From: Vibrio caribbeanicus ATCC BAA-2122
GTDB lineage: Bacteria > Pseudomonadota > Gammaproteobacteria > Enterobacterales > Vibrionaceae
DNA length: 37,834 nt
Direction of reading: 5' to 3'
NCBI RefSeq assembly: GCF_000165125.1
Contig: NZ_AEIU01000043.1
Span: 1 to 37,834, forward strand
Both the position numbers and the translations under genes were made by a program. The notes beneath the pieces are model-generated. The model did no database searches. It worked only from the letters and a program-made list of their open reading frames with translations, and was not told the origin of the DNA. Below, piece by piece: positions 27,078 through 36,276 of this stretch; the first letter of the stretch is position 1, and the number at the start of each line of letters is the position of its first letter.

Positions 27078-28670
27078 TTGTCCACTCCTAGAATTGGTTT
27101 TGCGGTTGCGGCAGCAATCATATTTTTAGTAGGGTCTGCACTGTGGTCCCTACTGACGCACGTTTCTACCGCCGATATCGCACAGTTATTTACTGAGCCT
27201 TATTACCTTCATGTGACTAAGTTCAGTTTCTACCAAGCCACGTTATCAACTCTATTTAGTGTTGGTTTGGCAATACCTATTGCTCATGCTTTATCTCGAC
27301 GACGATTTGTCGGCAAAGCTCTGTTACTCAAGTTATTTGCATCTACCCTCGTTTTACCCGTTTTAGTGGGTGTTTTTGGGCTATTGGCTATTTATGGAAA
27401 TCGTGGATTGTTTGTGCAAGGGCTAAATTACTTCGGTAATGAATCATCTTTTTCTATCTATGGCTTAAATGGCATTTTACTTGCCCATATTTTTTTCAAT
27501 TTACCTTACGCTACTCGCCTTATACTTCAGGCATTAGAGTCAATTCCCCATGAGCAACATAAGTTATCGGCTCATCTTGGTATGGGACACTGGCATAAAT
27601 TCCGTTGGGTAGAGTGGCCGTTTATAAAGCAGCAACTTCCTCATATTGCAGGCTTAGTGTTCATGCTCTGTTTTACCAGCTTTGCCACGGTAATGGCATT
27701 AGGTGGAGGCCCAAAAGCAACCACGATAGAGCTTGCTATTTATCAAGCAATTAAATTTGATTTTGATCTACAAACAGGGGCGTTACTCGCGATTTGGCAA
27801 ATTATTTTATGTGGTATTATGACACTTGTGATTCAAAGTCTGGCAAAGCCACTTGAGGTCAATTTAGGGACATCTCTTTCTCAGTCTCGCCATGAAAAAG
27901 ATTCTTGGTTATCGAAATGCTGGGATGGCTTTTGGATTTTTTCCGTTCTCTTGTTTGTACTCCCTCCTCTTATTGTTGTTGTGTTCAGTGGTTTGAATAA
28001 ACAAACGTTGGATGTGCTAAGTAGTGCTTCACTTTGGCATGCATTTACCACATCAATTCAGATCGCTCTAATGGCAAGTAGTATCGCACTTTTATCCGGC
28101 GTCGCAATACTGATAACGAGTCGTCGGCTTCGTCTAAGCTCACGGGTTCATAGTGCGAATGGTATTGAATTGATCGGCACGATTATTTTGGTAACACCCG
28201 GTCTAGTCTTGTCTACGGGTATTTTCTTGCTGTTCCGAATGTTCACTGATGTGTTTAGTCTGGCGATGGGAATTGTTGTTATCGTGAATGCCATGATGGG
28301 CTTGCCCTATGTCATCAAAACGTTGGCTCAGCCGATGTTACATGTTGAGCAACAATACCAATATTTATGTTCAAGCTTAGGTCTTAGTGGACTCAATCGT
28401 CTTAAAGTTGTTGAGTGGCCAGCATTGCGTAAACCACTAGCTCATGCATTTTCCATTAGCTTTATGTTCGCCTTTGGTGATTTGAGTGCTGTGGCATTGT
28501 TTGGCAGTCAAGACTTTCGAACTTTGCCCTTGTACTTGTTTCAACTTTTGGGCAGCTACCAAATGGAAGCCGCAGCTGTTGTTTCATTGTTACTGCTGTG
28601 TATCAGCCTGAGTTGTTTTGCTCTGATCGAGACTTTATTCCGCTCGAATACCAGGAAAAACCATGCTTAA
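27078..28670 (+). CDS. thiP: Thiamine ABC transporter permease ThiP
   Basis: ThiP is the membrane component of the thiamine importer. The 530-aa protein is a fused double permease with about 12 hydrophobic segments and two copies of the coupling (EAA-like) motif: SAHLGMGHWHKFRWVEWP in the first half and CSSLGLSGLNRLKVVEWPAL in the second. Translation appears to start at TTG (27078), nine bases after the thiB stop; no ATG or GTG is available nearby and the ribosome site is poor, suggesting coupling to thiB. It overlaps thiQ by eight bases. Length fits E. coli ThiP (536). Confidence 0.95.
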   Translation: MSTPRIGFAVAAAIIFLVGSALWSLLTHVSTADIAQLFTEPYYLHVTKFSFYQATLSTLFSVGLAIPIAHALSRRRFVGKALLLKLFASTLVLPVLVGVFGLLAIYGNRGLFVQGLNYFGNESSFSIYGLNGILLAHIFFNLPYATRLILQALESIPHEQHKLSAHLGMGHWHKFRWVEWPFIKQQLPHIAGLVFMLCFTSFATVMALGGGPKATTIELAIYQAIKFDFDLQTGALLAIWQIILCGIMTLVIQSLAKPLEVNLGTSLSQSRHEKDSWLSKCWDGFWIFSVLLFVLPPLIVVVFSGLNKQTLDVLSSASLWHAFTTSIQIALMASSIALLSGVAILITSRRLRLSSRVHSANGIELIGTIILVTPGLVLSTGIFLLFRMFTDVFSLAMGIVVIVNAMMGLPYVIKTLAQPMLHVEQQYQYLCSSLGLSGLNRLKVVEWPALRKPLAHAFSISFMFAFGDLSAVALFGSQDFRTLPLYLFQLLGSYQMEAAAVVSLLLLCISLSCFALIETLFRSNTRKNHA

Positions 28671-29367
28671 AATCGATGATGTGGCTTATGAATACCACAA
28701 CGAATGTTTTCATTTTGATGCGACGATTTCAAGTGGAGATATTGTTGCGTTGATGGGACCCAGCGGTGCGGGAAAATCGACCTTACTCGCGCTCATGGCA
28801 GGGTTTATAGAGCCTCAAAAAGGCCGTATTTTGGTCGAAGGAAAAGATGTTGTCGGCAAGGTTCCATCAAGACGGCCTTTTGCCATGTTATTTCAAGAAC
28901 ATAACCTTTTTGCTCATTTGAGTGTTCGGCAAAATATTGGTCTAGGGCTTGAACCAAGTTTAAAATTGTCTGCTGAGCAACAGCAGCAGATTGATAAAGC
29001 AGCAAAACAAGTCGGAATAGCTCAATACTTAGATAGGTTGCCCGAGCAACTATCAGGGGGGCAACGTCAGCGAGTTGCCTTAGCTCGATGTTTTGTACAG
29101 CCTCATAAAATTTGGTTGTTGGATGAGCCTTTCTCTGCACTTGATCCAGTCTTAAGAGCTGAAATGTTAGATTTAGTTAAGGCCCTAGCAACAGAGAATA
29201 ATATTACCGTGTTGATGGTAACTCATCACTTGAGTGATGCTAAAGCGATAGCTTCTCATTTTATGTTTATGGCGAATGGCATCATTGCTGATAATGGCGT
29301 TATAGGAGCTCTACAATCAAACCATCATAGTACCATGTTGAGAGAGTTTGTTAGCGCCGCAGAGTAA
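28663..29367 (+). CDS. thiQ: Thiamine ABC transporter ATP-binding protein ThiQ
   Basis: ThiQ is the ATPase that drives thiamine uptake through ThiP. The 234-aa protein has Walker A GPSGAGKST, Q-loop FAMLFQEHNLFAHLSV, signature LSGGQRQRVALARC, Walker B IWLLDEPFSALD and the switch His in VLMVTHHLSD. The start overlaps the thiP end by eight bases. It is the last gene of the riboswitch operon; a hairpin follows directly. Confidence 0.97.
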   Translation: MLKIDDVAYEYHNECFHFDATISSGDIVALMGPSGAGKSTLLALMAGFIEPQKGRILVEGKDVVGKVPSRRPFAMLFQEHNLFAHLSVRQNIGLGLEPSLKLSAEQQQQIDKAAKQVGIAQYLDRLPEQLSGGQRQRVALARCFVQPHKIWLLDEPFSALDPVLRAEMLDLVKALATENNITVLMVTHHLSDAKAIASHFMFMANGIIADNGVIGALQSNHHSTMLREFVSAAE

Positions 29368-29372
29368 AAGGG

Positions 29373-29402
29373 GGCAAGAAGTGAAGTTTACGACTTCTTG
29401 CC
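29373..29402. terminator. Terminator between convergent thiQ and darP
   Basis: GGCAAGAAGT (29373-29382) and ACTTCTTGCC (29393-29402) form a perfect 10-bp stem. It lies six bases after the thiQ stop and 12 bases before the darP stop, so it can serve both genes. Confidence 0.7.
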
Positions 29403-29414
29403 AGGGGTAATTAT

Positions 29415-29942
29415 TCAGAGATTGTCTTCGTTGAGCTGTTTTAACATTTGGAAAATCTCCCTAGAAGCTTTGGCAGGTTTGCCCGCTTTATTTTCTTTCG
29501 CTGCTTGACGAGATAGTTGACGCAATCGTTGACGATCAGCTGCGGGGTAAAGTTCTAGGACATCGCCGATAGCACTGTCTCCTTCAGCAATTACTCTGTC
29601 ACGAAGTGTTTCTAACTTGTGCAAAACAGCGGTTGCTTGCGAGTGCTTATTACGTACTTTATCTAGCGCTGCCTGCAATGGTTCCGGATCTTCAAAACGC
29701 ATGAGTTTGCCAATGTACTGAAGCTGACGCCGGCGAGCTTCATTTTTAAACCGTTGCGCGTCTTTTATCGCATCAGCAAGGTCTTCACTAAGCGGAAACT
29801 TCTCCAACACAGAAGGTTTAAGGCTTGCGAGTTCTTCACCAAGCTTTTGTAAGTCTTCCATGTCTTTTTTCAATTCGGTCTTACTGACCCAAATGATTTC
29901 TTCTTCCTCTTCCCATGGCGCTTTTTGATTCTTACGAGCCAT
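29415..29942 (-). CDS. darP: Ribosome biogenesis factor DarP (YjgA)
   Basis: DarP (YjgA, DUF615) associates with late 50S precursors and promotes assembly near the peptidyl-transferase centre. The 175-aa protein is highly charged and helical: an acidic start ([18 protein letters not shown]), a central [18 protein letters not shown] that is the family signature, and a C-terminal [19 protein letters not shown]. No signal or membrane segment is present. It is divergent from pmbA, the same arrangement as in E. coli. Confidence 0.95.
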   Translation of the reverse strand: MARKNQKAPWEEEEEIIWVSKTELKKDMEDLQKLGEELASLKPSVLEKFPLSEDLADAIKDAQRFKNEARRRQLQYIGKLMRFEDPEPLQAALDKVRNKHSQATAVLHKLETLRDRVIAEGDSAIGDVLELYPAADRQRLRQLSRQAAKENKAGKPAKASREIFQMLKQLNEDNL

Positions 29943-30050
29943 TTTTTTACCTTAAATTGAGCATCTATTTCTCTATTTTAACAACAATCGTGGGGAGAAA
30001 GCGAAAATCTTGTTATTCTAAATAAAATTGATCTGAAAAATAGACAGAGT

Positions 30051-31394
30051 ATGGATATAAGACGACAAGTTGCTGAGCAGCAAGTTGAATTAAAAAATGC
30101 AGTAGCAAAAGCGTTAGAAATGGCCGCTAAAAAATCTGATGCGGCTGAAGTTGCTATCAGTAAAAGTACAGGGCTGAGCGTTTCTACGCGCATGTGTGAA
30201 GTCGAAAACGTTGAATTTAATAGCGATGGTGCACTTGGTATTACCGTTTACCGTAACCAACGAAAAGGAAGCGCTTCAACTTCTGATCTAAGTGAAGAGG
30301 CGATTAAACAAACTGTCGATGCTGCATTGGATATTGCTCAGTATACTTCACAAGATCCATTTGCAGGTCCTGCACCGGAGGAGCTCATGGTGGGAGAGAT
30401 CCCTGATCTTGACCTATTTCACCCGGATAGCCCAGACCCTGATTATGCTGCTCAGGTGGCGATTGCTGCGGAGCAAAAAGCACTGTCTTTTGGTGATAAG
30501 ATTAAACAGAGTGATGGTGCGAGTTATGACAGCCACTACGGCGTGAAAGTCTACGGCAATAGCCATGGTTTATTAGCCAGCTATGCTTCAAGTCGTCATA
30601 GCACAAGCTGTTGTGTTATCGGCCAAGGACAAAATGGTGAAATGGAACGTGACTATAGTTACACCATTGCGCGCCATAAAGACGAGCTCTGGAGTCCAGA
30701 ACAAGTCGGTTTGACTGCGGCTGAAAAAACCATTAACCGTCTCGATGCTCGAAAATTGAAAACAGGGCAATACCCAGTCATTTTTGCAGCCGATGTAGCG
30801 ACAGGGCTGCTTGGTCACCTTGTTATGGCGATAAGTGGTGGTAATTTATACCGAAAATCAACGTTTTTACTCGACCATTTGGGCAAAGATGTGTTCCCAG
30901 CTTGGTTGCAAATTTCAGAGCGTCCTCATATTCTCCGTGGCTTGGCTTCCACACCATTCGATAGTGAAGGAGTTAGGACTGAAAACCGTGAGATAATTAC
31001 CGACGGTGTGCTCGCAAGTTATCTCCTTACCAGCTATTCTGCTCGCAAGTTGGGAATGAGTCCAACTGGCCATGCAGGTGGGATCCACAACTGGTTTATT
31101 AACTCGACCGGACAAAATTTTACACAAATGCTGAGTGAACTTAATACTGGCTTGGTCGTTACAGAAGTGATGGGACAAGGGGTAAATGTGGTCACTGGTG
31201 ATTATTCGCGAGGCGCAGCAGGGTTTTGGGTTGAAAATGGAGAGATACAATTTCCTGTGTCAGAAATTACGATTGCTGGAAACTTGAAAGATATGTTTAA
31301 ACAGATTGTTGCCGTTGGCAGTGATGTAGAAACTCGCTCACAAATTCAAACTGGTTCAATATTACTCGAATCGATGAAAGTTGCAGGCGAGTAA
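30051..31394 (+). CDS. pmbA: Metalloprotease-complex subunit PmbA/TldE
   Basis: PmbA (TldE) pairs with TldD to form a protease that trims unfolded peptides such as the microcin B17 leader and degrades CcdA antitoxin. The 447-aa protein shows the family sequence [41 protein letters not shown] and [16 protein letters not shown]. The catalytic HExxxH metal site belongs to TldD; none is seen here, as expected for TldE. Residue count matches E. coli (450). A weak ribosome site precedes the ATG at 30051. A terminator follows. Confidence 0.95.
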   Translation: MDIRRQVAEQQVELKNAVAKALEMAAKKSDAAEVAISKSTGLSVSTRMCEVENVEFNSDGALGITVYRNQRKGSASTSDLSEEAIKQTVDAALDIAQYTSQDPFAGPAPEELMVGEIPDLDLFHPDSPDPDYAAQVAIAAEQKALSFGDKIKQSDGASYDSHYGVKVYGNSHGLLASYASSRHSTSCCVIGQGQNGEMERDYSYTIARHKDELWSPEQVGLTAAEKTINRLDARKLKTGQYPVIFAADVATGLLGHLVMAISGGNLYRKSTFLLDHLGKDVFPAWLQISERPHILRGLASTPFDSEGVRTENREIITDGVLASYLLTSYSARKLGMSPTGHAGGIHNWFINSTGQNFTQMLSELNTGLVVTEVMGQGVNVVTGDYSRGAAGFWVENGEIQFPVSEITIAGNLKDMFKQIVAVGSDVETRSQIQTGSILLESMKVAGE

Positions 31395-31419
31395 AGCGAA
31401 ATTCGGTAAAATCAGAGTC

Positions 31420-31447
31420 AGCAAAGGCTTATCAGACGGCCTTTGCT
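31420..31447. terminator. Terminator between convergent pmbA and lysC
   Basis: AGCAAAGGC (31420-31428) and GCCTTTGCT (31439-31447) pair perfectly over a 10-base loop, followed by GCTATATTTTATA. It lies nine bases before the lysC stop on the other strand. Confidence 0.72.
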
Positions 31448-31455
31448 GCTATATT

Positions 31456-32811
31456 TTATACGTTTTCAAACAACTCTTTGTGTAGACACTGTATCGCTTG
31501 TTTGGCCACTGATTCTTCGACCAAAAAGCATAAATTATGTGGGCTAGCACCGTAGCATATCATGCGCAAGTTAAAATCTTCCAATGTGCCAAATACTTGT
31601 TTGGCATAACCTTTCTTATCACGCATTTTATTGCCAATTAAGGCAACAAGGCTGAGGTTATTTTCAACCTCAACGGTACAAAGCGCCTCGAGTTCTTCTC
31701 TTGCAAGTGGAGGAAGTTGAGGCGCCCCACCTGATGTGTTTGTTTGGTCTAAAGTTAGGGAGACACTGACTTCAGATGTGGTGATTAAGTCAACAGAAAC
31801 TTTATGTTTTGCCAGAACTTCAAAGACTTTGGCTAAAAAACCGTAGGCATGGAACATATCTAAACTACGCAGAGTCACCATGGTTTGATTGCCCCGTAAG
31901 GCAAGTGAGCGGAATGAAGGGCAGGTCTCCACTTGCTTTTTGATCCAAGTCCCGCCTTTTTCTGGAAATTTTGAAGAGCCTACGAAGACCGGAATATTAT
32001 GTCTCAGGGCAGGTACAAGCGTTGATGGATGAAGAATTTTGGCTCCAAAATTGGCCATTTCAGATGCTTCGCTAAAACTGATCTCAGCGATCGGCTCGGC
32101 TTGAGGAACAATTCTAGGGTCCGTTGTGTACATACCCGGAACATCTGTCCAAATTTCGAGCCCATCAGCTTTTATTGCCTCTGCTATCAAGGCTGCGCTG
32201 TAATCACTGCCTCCCCTTCCCAGAGTCGTGGTATGGCCAGCTATATCGGATCCAATAAATCCTTGAGTAACGACAATATGGTCTCGTAATAATGGGATCA
32301 GATTTTTTTGTGCAAGTGCTTCTATTTGTTCTATCTGAGGCTCTGCTTTACCAAAGTTGCTGTCAGTAAGTAGTACCTGCCTTATGTCAAAGCGTTTGAC
32401 AGGGAGTCCGCGCTCATTCATTAATTGAGTTAGAAGATATGTGGAGATCAGTTCACCGCAGGCCACTAACTGATCAGTCAGTTGTTTACTGGGCTTGTCT
32501 ACAGCTGTGTAAGCGTACTGGGTAATTTGTTGCGTGATGTGATTGATATCTTGGCGGACTTGATGTGGTTCACTGAAGCGTTCAATTGTGGCGTTATGGA
32601 TACCAGAAATTTCTTGAATAATTGAATTGCGCTTAGTCTCATCTTGTACTCCTCTTGCCAAGTTGACCAATAGATTCGTCACTCCTGAGCAGGCACTGAT
32701 GAGGATAAGCTTGGTTTCGGGGTTGTTGTTAATAATATTAGCGCAGCGGTCCATTGCATCAAAGTTTGCGACACTGGTACCACCAAATTTAGCGACATTA
32801 AAACGTTGCAC
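31456..32811 (-). CDS. lysC: Aspartokinase III, lysine-sensitive
   Basis: LysC phosphorylates aspartate, the first step to lysine, threonine, methionine and DAP, and is feedback-inhibited by lysine. The 451-aa protein has the kinase start VAKFGGTSVANFDAMDRC, the substrate site TLGRGGSDYSAALIAEA, TDVPGMYTTDPRIVP and the C-terminal ACT regulatory repeats (TLRSLDMFHAYGFLAKVFEV; LSLVALIGNKM). It begins with GTG, with AAGGGA seven bases before. The lysine riboswitch lies directly upstream, so both enzyme and message are under lysine control. No homoserine dehydrogenase domain is fused. Confidence 0.96.
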   Translation of the reverse strand: MQRFNVAKFGGTSVANFDAMDRCANIINNNPETKLILISACSGVTNLLVNLARGVQDETKRNSIIQEISGIHNATIERFSEPHQVRQDINHITQQITQYAYTAVDKPSKQLTDQLVACGELISTYLLTQLMNERGLPVKRFDIRQVLLTDSNFGKAEPQIEQIEALAQKNLIPLLRDHIVVTQGFIGSDIAGHTTTLGRGGSDYSAALIAEAIKADGLEIWTDVPGMYTTDPRIVPQAEPIAEISFSEASEMANFGAKILHPSTLVPALRHNIPVFVGSSKFPEKGGTWIKKQVETCPSFRSLALRGNQTMVTLRSLDMFHAYGFLAKVFEVLAKHKVSVDLITTSEVSVSLTLDQTNTSGGAPQLPPLAREELEALCTVEVENNLSLVALIGNKMRDKKGYAKQVFGTLEDFNLRMICYGASPHNLCFLVEESVAKQAIQCLHKELFENV

Positions 32812-32915
32812 AGTTTGTTCCCTTAAGCAAAAAGTCTATTATTCGGTGACTAGCCAAATGATATGTTTTGTACCTGAGAAGAGATAGGAGCGCGGAGGTA
32901 ATAGGTAAATCGCTG

Positions 32916-33092
32916 ACCTCAGAAGCTCATCATCAGATCGTCTGATGACAGTTGTAGGGATTCAGCCCTAGCAACCGACCATATCAAGCCAGCAACTTGA
33001 TATAACCTCGGCACTACTCCCCCTCTACTGTGCTGTGTAGGAATTGCGGTTCCACAACATAGATACCTGGGTAGTGCTCCTCTTCTGCAGAG
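32916..33092 (-). ncRNA. Lysine riboswitch of lysC
   Basis: Read on the minus strand, the conserved core is clear. CAGAAGAGGAGCACTACCC starts the aptamer (33087 down). AGAGGGGGAGTAGTGCCGAG follows, then GGTCGGTTGCTAGGGCTGAA and TCCCTAC, and GAGCTTCTG closes P1 by pairing with CAGAAG. The order matches the E. coli lysC L-box. About 100 bases separate the aptamer from the GTG. I see no classical terminator stem there, so control is probably at translation and message stability, as in E. coli. Confidence 0.95.
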
Positions 33093-33102
33093 TTACTGCA
33101 AA

Positions 33103-33119
33103 GTGATAGAATCTATCAC
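33103..33119. promoter_or_regulatory. Perfect palindrome at the lysC transcription start
   Basis: GTGATAGAATCTATCAC is a 17-base palindrome with perfect 8-bp arms around one central base. It begins seven bases downstream of the proposed lysC -10, so it covers the probable first transcribed bases: either a dimeric-repressor operator at +1 or a 5'-terminal hairpin before the riboswitch. Confidence 0.5.
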
Positions 33120-33125
33120 CTCCTC

Positions 33126-33154
33126 ATTCAACGCATTTGTTGTGTTGATGTCAA
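33126..33154 (-). promoter_or_regulatory. lysC promoter
   Basis: On the minus strand a perfect TTGACA (33154-33149) is followed after exactly 17 bases by TTGAAT (33131-33126), four of six matches to TATAAT. The start point would be near 33119, giving a leader that contains the whole riboswitch. The remaining 33155-33285 is AT-rich and must contain the promoter of the divergent aminotransferase; I see no convincing one. Confidence 0.65.
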
Positions 33155-33285
33155 TGGTATTTTGATGTTTTTTACACCAAACAATCTGGTAAGACCTGAT
33201 CAAAATTAGTATTTGTGACTGAGGTAAAATTCAATTAATGTAAGGATGAGCTTGTCAGTTATAAGACATTGAAAAAGGAGTTTTC

Positions 33286-34404
33286 ATGATAATCCAGAGT
33301 TTTATTCCACCACGCAGAACACTAATGGGGCCAGGTCCTTCGGATATCTCCCCTCAGGTGCTACAAGCCTTAAGTCGTCCGACCGTTGGTCATTTGGATC
33401 CTTCATTTATTGGTATGATGGACGAGGTAAAAGCGTTATTAAAATACGCTTTTCAAACTGAGAATGATTTTACCATCCCCATTTCAGCACCGGGTAGTGC
33501 TGGAATGGAAGCTTGCTTTGTTAACCTTATTGAACCTGGAGATAAAGTCATTGTCTGTCGCAATGGTGTTTTTGGCGAGCGAATGCGAGAGAATGTTATT
33601 CGAGCGGGAGGTATTGCAGAAGTCGTTGATGATATTTGGGGAGAACCTGTATCCATAGAGAAGGTGGAGCAGGCAATCAAGCAACATCCAGACATCAAGA
33701 TTCTGGCTTTTGTCCATGCTGAAACATCAACGGGAGTGCGTAGTGATGCTGAATCACTGGGAAAACTCGCAAAACAGCACGGCATTCTAACGATAGTTGA
33801 TACTGTTACTTCTCTCGGTGGTATCACCTTAAAAGTCGATGAATGGCAACTCGACGCTGTCTACTCTGGAAGTCAAAAGTGCCTATCTTGTACTCCAGGT
33901 CTTGCGCCTGTTACTTTTTCTCCTGATGCAATTGAAAAGATTAAATCGCGCCAATCTCAGGTAAGAAGTTGGTTTTTGGATCAAAGTTTAGTGCTTGGCT
34001 ATTGGAGTGGTGAGGGTAAGCGTAGCTATCATCATACTGCCCCAGTTAATAGCTTGTATGCTCTACATGAATCATTGCTTCTTCTTAAAAATGAAGGACT
34101 GGAACATGCGTGGCGGCGGCACCAAGATATGCACAATTTATTGAGAGATGGGTTAGAGAAATTAGGTTTTGAATTTGTGGTAAAAGCAGATGCAAGGCTG
34201 CCTCAGTTAAATACTGTTTATGTGCCTGAAGGTGTTGATGAAGCTAAAGTTCGCAGTCATTTGCTTGAGCAGTATAATCTTGAGATTGGTGGTGGACTTG
34301 GTGAGTTTTCTGGTAAGGCGTGGCGAATTGGACTTATGGGGTACGGAGCAAGGAGAGAAAATGTTTCTCTTTGCCTGAAGGCACTCGAAGAGTCACTTCG
34401 TTAA
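33286..34404 (+). CDS. Class V aminotransferase (alanine-glyoxylate / serine-pyruvate type)
   Basis: A 372-aa PLP enzyme of the AGXT-like group, which moves amino groups from alanine or serine to glyoxylate or pyruvate. The family start PPRRTLMGPGPSDISPQVL is present, as are the cofactor pocket SAPGSAGMEACF, the PLP-contacting IVDTVTSLGG, and the Schiff-base lysine K198 in YSGSQKCLSCTPGLAP. The tail RIGLMGYGARRENV is also typical. The exact substrate cannot be fixed from the sequence; phosphonate (PhnW-like) and purine-linked relatives are alternatives. It is divergent from lysC and separated by the riboswitch. No partner genes for photorespiration-like or serine-cycle metabolism are nearby. 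Confidence 0.85.
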   Translation: MIIQSFIPPRRTLMGPGPSDISPQVLQALSRPTVGHLDPSFIGMMDEVKALLKYAFQTENDFTIPISAPGSAGMEACFVNLIEPGDKVIVCRNGVFGERMRENVIRAGGIAEVVDDIWGEPVSIEKVEQAIKQHPDIKILAFVHAETSTGVRSDAESLGKLAKQHGILTIVDTVTSLGGITLKVDEWQLDAVYSGSQKCLSCTPGLAPVTFSPDAIEKIKSRQSQVRSWFLDQSLVLGYWSGEGKRSYHHTAPVNSLYALHESLLLLKNEGLEHAWRRHQDMHNLLRDGLEKLGFEFVVKADARLPQLNTVYVPEGVDEAKVRSHLLEQYNLEIGGGLGEFSGKAWRIGLMGYGARRENVSLCLKALEESLR

Positions 34405-34412
34405 AAGGCGGT

Positions 34413-34441
34413 TAATGAGGTAAGCTTACCTTACCTCATTA
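34413..34441. terminator. Terminator shared by the aminotransferase and pglL
   Basis: TAATGAGGTAAG (34413-34424) and CTTACCTCATTA (34430-34441) pair over a five-base loop. The right arm encodes the last residues of pglL (NEVR and stop) on the minus strand, so the hairpin overlaps the coding end. T-runs are weak on both sides. Confidence 0.6.
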
Positions 34442-36207
34442 GGCCAGAGCCTGTCTTGTGCCGGATTTCCCAGAGTAAAGTCGATAGATGTAACTTGGGA
34501 AAAGTCTTCATCGGGAAACAAGAAAAGAGCTTCACTCAATACCTGATTTGCTTTACTTTCTTCATTCAGATAACGATATGCGAGGATAAGGTTTCGATAA
34601 AAGGCAGGTCTTGGCTTTTCCTTCATTATCGGTAAGCTCCAATGAACATATTTCTCAACCAGCAGAGTATTGTTTTTTATCAGCCCAAGATTTAATGAGG
34701 TTACATGTATATCCCATTCATATCGCTCGCTCCAGACTGCTAGATTGGTGACGTTAGCAAGCAAATCGCGTGATTTAACGGTTGATTGTTCAAATTGGGT
34801 TAACACGTAGTTTGTATGCAGAGTACTCAACATAAATAGGAGTGTCGCGATGGGCAGAAAAAAAGCGAATGGTTTCACGATAAAGCGCGTCGCAGCGCTC
34901 AGGTTCAACTGATAGTAGCGGTTTGTACGCTGGTCGACCCAGTAAACAAGTAAGATCAGAGTTACCCAATGTATTGCAGAGTGATAAAATGGATATTCTA
35001 TCTGGCTATGAAGAATGATAGGTAAAAATAGCGCAAATGTCGCTAGGCGACTGCCTTTGTTGGTCTGATATAAACGCGCCAGAATAAAAATTGAAGTGAA
35101 CACAATAGCGAGCAGTGGAATAAGGCCACCTTCAATCGACCAATAGAGCAACTCGTTGTGAGGGTGTGTTAAAGAAGGGATCCCCGCAGGGTAGTTTTGA
35201 TTGAGTTGGTGTTGCCGAGCGGTGTACATAATGTAGCCAGACTCAAATCGCCCATACCCGTAACCAGTAAAAGGTCGCTCAATGAGCATATCAATGCTTT
35301 GAGGAAAGCTGTAAGTAGCAATGGACAGGGGGGATGGCTCAGTGGAGGTGTTCACGGTTACTTTTGTTGAAAAGAGCGTAACGATAAAAGCGATCATGAC
35401 GCCAATGAGGCACCCTACTAACCAAGCGACTAGATGCTTTCGTATTGCAAAGCGCCACAGATAGGGTGTGAGTAGTAAAACAGATAAGATCGCAGACAAC
35501 CAGCTAGTGGGTGATTGAAGCACTACAAGCAATGGAATCACCAAAACTGGCATTGAGCAGAGAGTGATTAAAATGCTGAGTTTGCTTTGGTATTTTGTTG
35601 TCTGTCGGGTTAAAAGGTATGCAGACAAGATTAGACCAGTTGCAATAAAGCTGGCCATCACATCTGGGTGTTGAAAAATGCCATAAGGTAGGTCATTACT
35701 TGGGTCAAACCCCAAAATATTTCCGGGTGTTAGTAGTAAATATTGAACCCAACCAAAAATCGTCTCAATCAGAGAACCGAGCAAAATAAACCAGAGTAAA
35801 CGCTGTTTCTGTTTGTTATTGAAACGAAATTGTTGCAGCACGATAAAAAGTAATAGCCCCGACCAAAGTCCTAAAATTCTGACAGCAACCGTTTCAGGCT
35901 GAGATGAGGTATAAAAAACGGGTAAGGTCAGCAAAATAGTACAGGCAATAAGTACACAGGTTAATTTATTGTATCTTAGAGAATTTCTACCTATCGTGTG
36001 TATCAAGCCGAGCGCAATAGCAAAACTAATGGCGAGCCAAGTAGTGACATTAAAAGACAGTGAAAGTCCACTGCCTCCTGGGTTGGGCATGAAAATATGC
36101 ATAGCCACCAAAAAAGTCACTCCAATTGAGACTAAAAAAGGCTTAGTCAGAGGAAGCTTTGGTGCTTGGATTTCAAGCTCAGTACCACTTACGTGAGTTG
36201 TTGCCAT
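34426..36207 (-). CDS. pglL: PglL-type O-oligosaccharyltransferase (Wzy_C family)
   Basis: The 593-aa inner-membrane protein has about 12 membrane helices and a large periplasmic loop ending in the Wzy_C active region, SLTHPHNELLYWSIEGGLIP. The His residues of HPHNE match those essential in Neisseria PglL and other O-antigen ligases. The preceding IERPFTGYGYGRFESGY and the C-terminal soluble half (about residues 430-593) fit PglL with a Wzy_C_2-type domain. PglL-type enzymes move lipid-linked glycan onto Ser/Thr of periplasmic proteins. A V. cholerae homologue beside uvrA has been reported to have this activity; O-antigen ligase remains possible. It lies downstream of uvrA, 69 bases away. Confidence 0.82.
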   Translation of the reverse strand: MATTHVSGTELEIQAPKLPLTKPFLVSIGVTFLVAMHIFMPNPGGSGLSLSFNVTTWLAISFAIALGLIHTIGRNSLRYNKLTCVLIACTILLTLPVFYTSSQPETVAVRILGLWSGLLLFIVLQQFRFNNKQKQRLLWFILLGSLIETIFGWVQYLLLTPGNILGFDPSNDLPYGIFQHPDVMASFIATGLILSAYLLTRQTTKYQSKLSILITLCSMPVLVIPLLVVLQSPTSWLSAILSVLLLTPYLWRFAIRKHLVAWLVGCLIGVMIAFIVTLFSTKVTVNTSTEPSPLSIATYSFPQSIDMLIERPFTGYGYGRFESGYIMYTARQHQLNQNYPAGIPSLTHPHNELLYWSIEGGLIPLLAIVFTSIFILARLYQTNKGSRLATFALFLPIILHSQIEYPFYHSAIHWVTLILLVYWVDQRTNRYYQLNLSAATRFIVKPFAFFLPIATLLFMLSTLHTNYVLTQFEQSTVKSRDLLANVTNLAVWSERYEWDIHVTSLNLGLIKNNTLLVEKYVHWSLPIMKEKPRPAFYRNLILAYRYLNEESKANQVLSEALFLFPDEDFSQVTSIDFTLGNPAQDRLWPNEVR

Positions 36208-36230
36208 AAATCGTTAAACCTTAAACGATG

Positions 36231-36254
36231 AGACCAGTGAGGGCACACTGGTCT
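36231..36254 (-). terminator. Hairpin after uvrA
   Basis: AGACCAGTG (36231-36239) and CACTGGTCT (36246-36254) form a perfect 9-bp stem with a six-base loop in the uvrA-pglL gap. T's after the stem on the minus strand are few (CATCGTTTAAGG), so read-through into pglL is plausible. Confidence 0.6.
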
Positions 36255-36276
36255 AAACTTATTCTCCATTAATAAT

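Noticed and set aside
33453-33827. 124-codon minus-strand open frame inside the aminotransferase
   Set aside because: Antisense to a well-supported gene, with no ribosome site or recognisable protein features.
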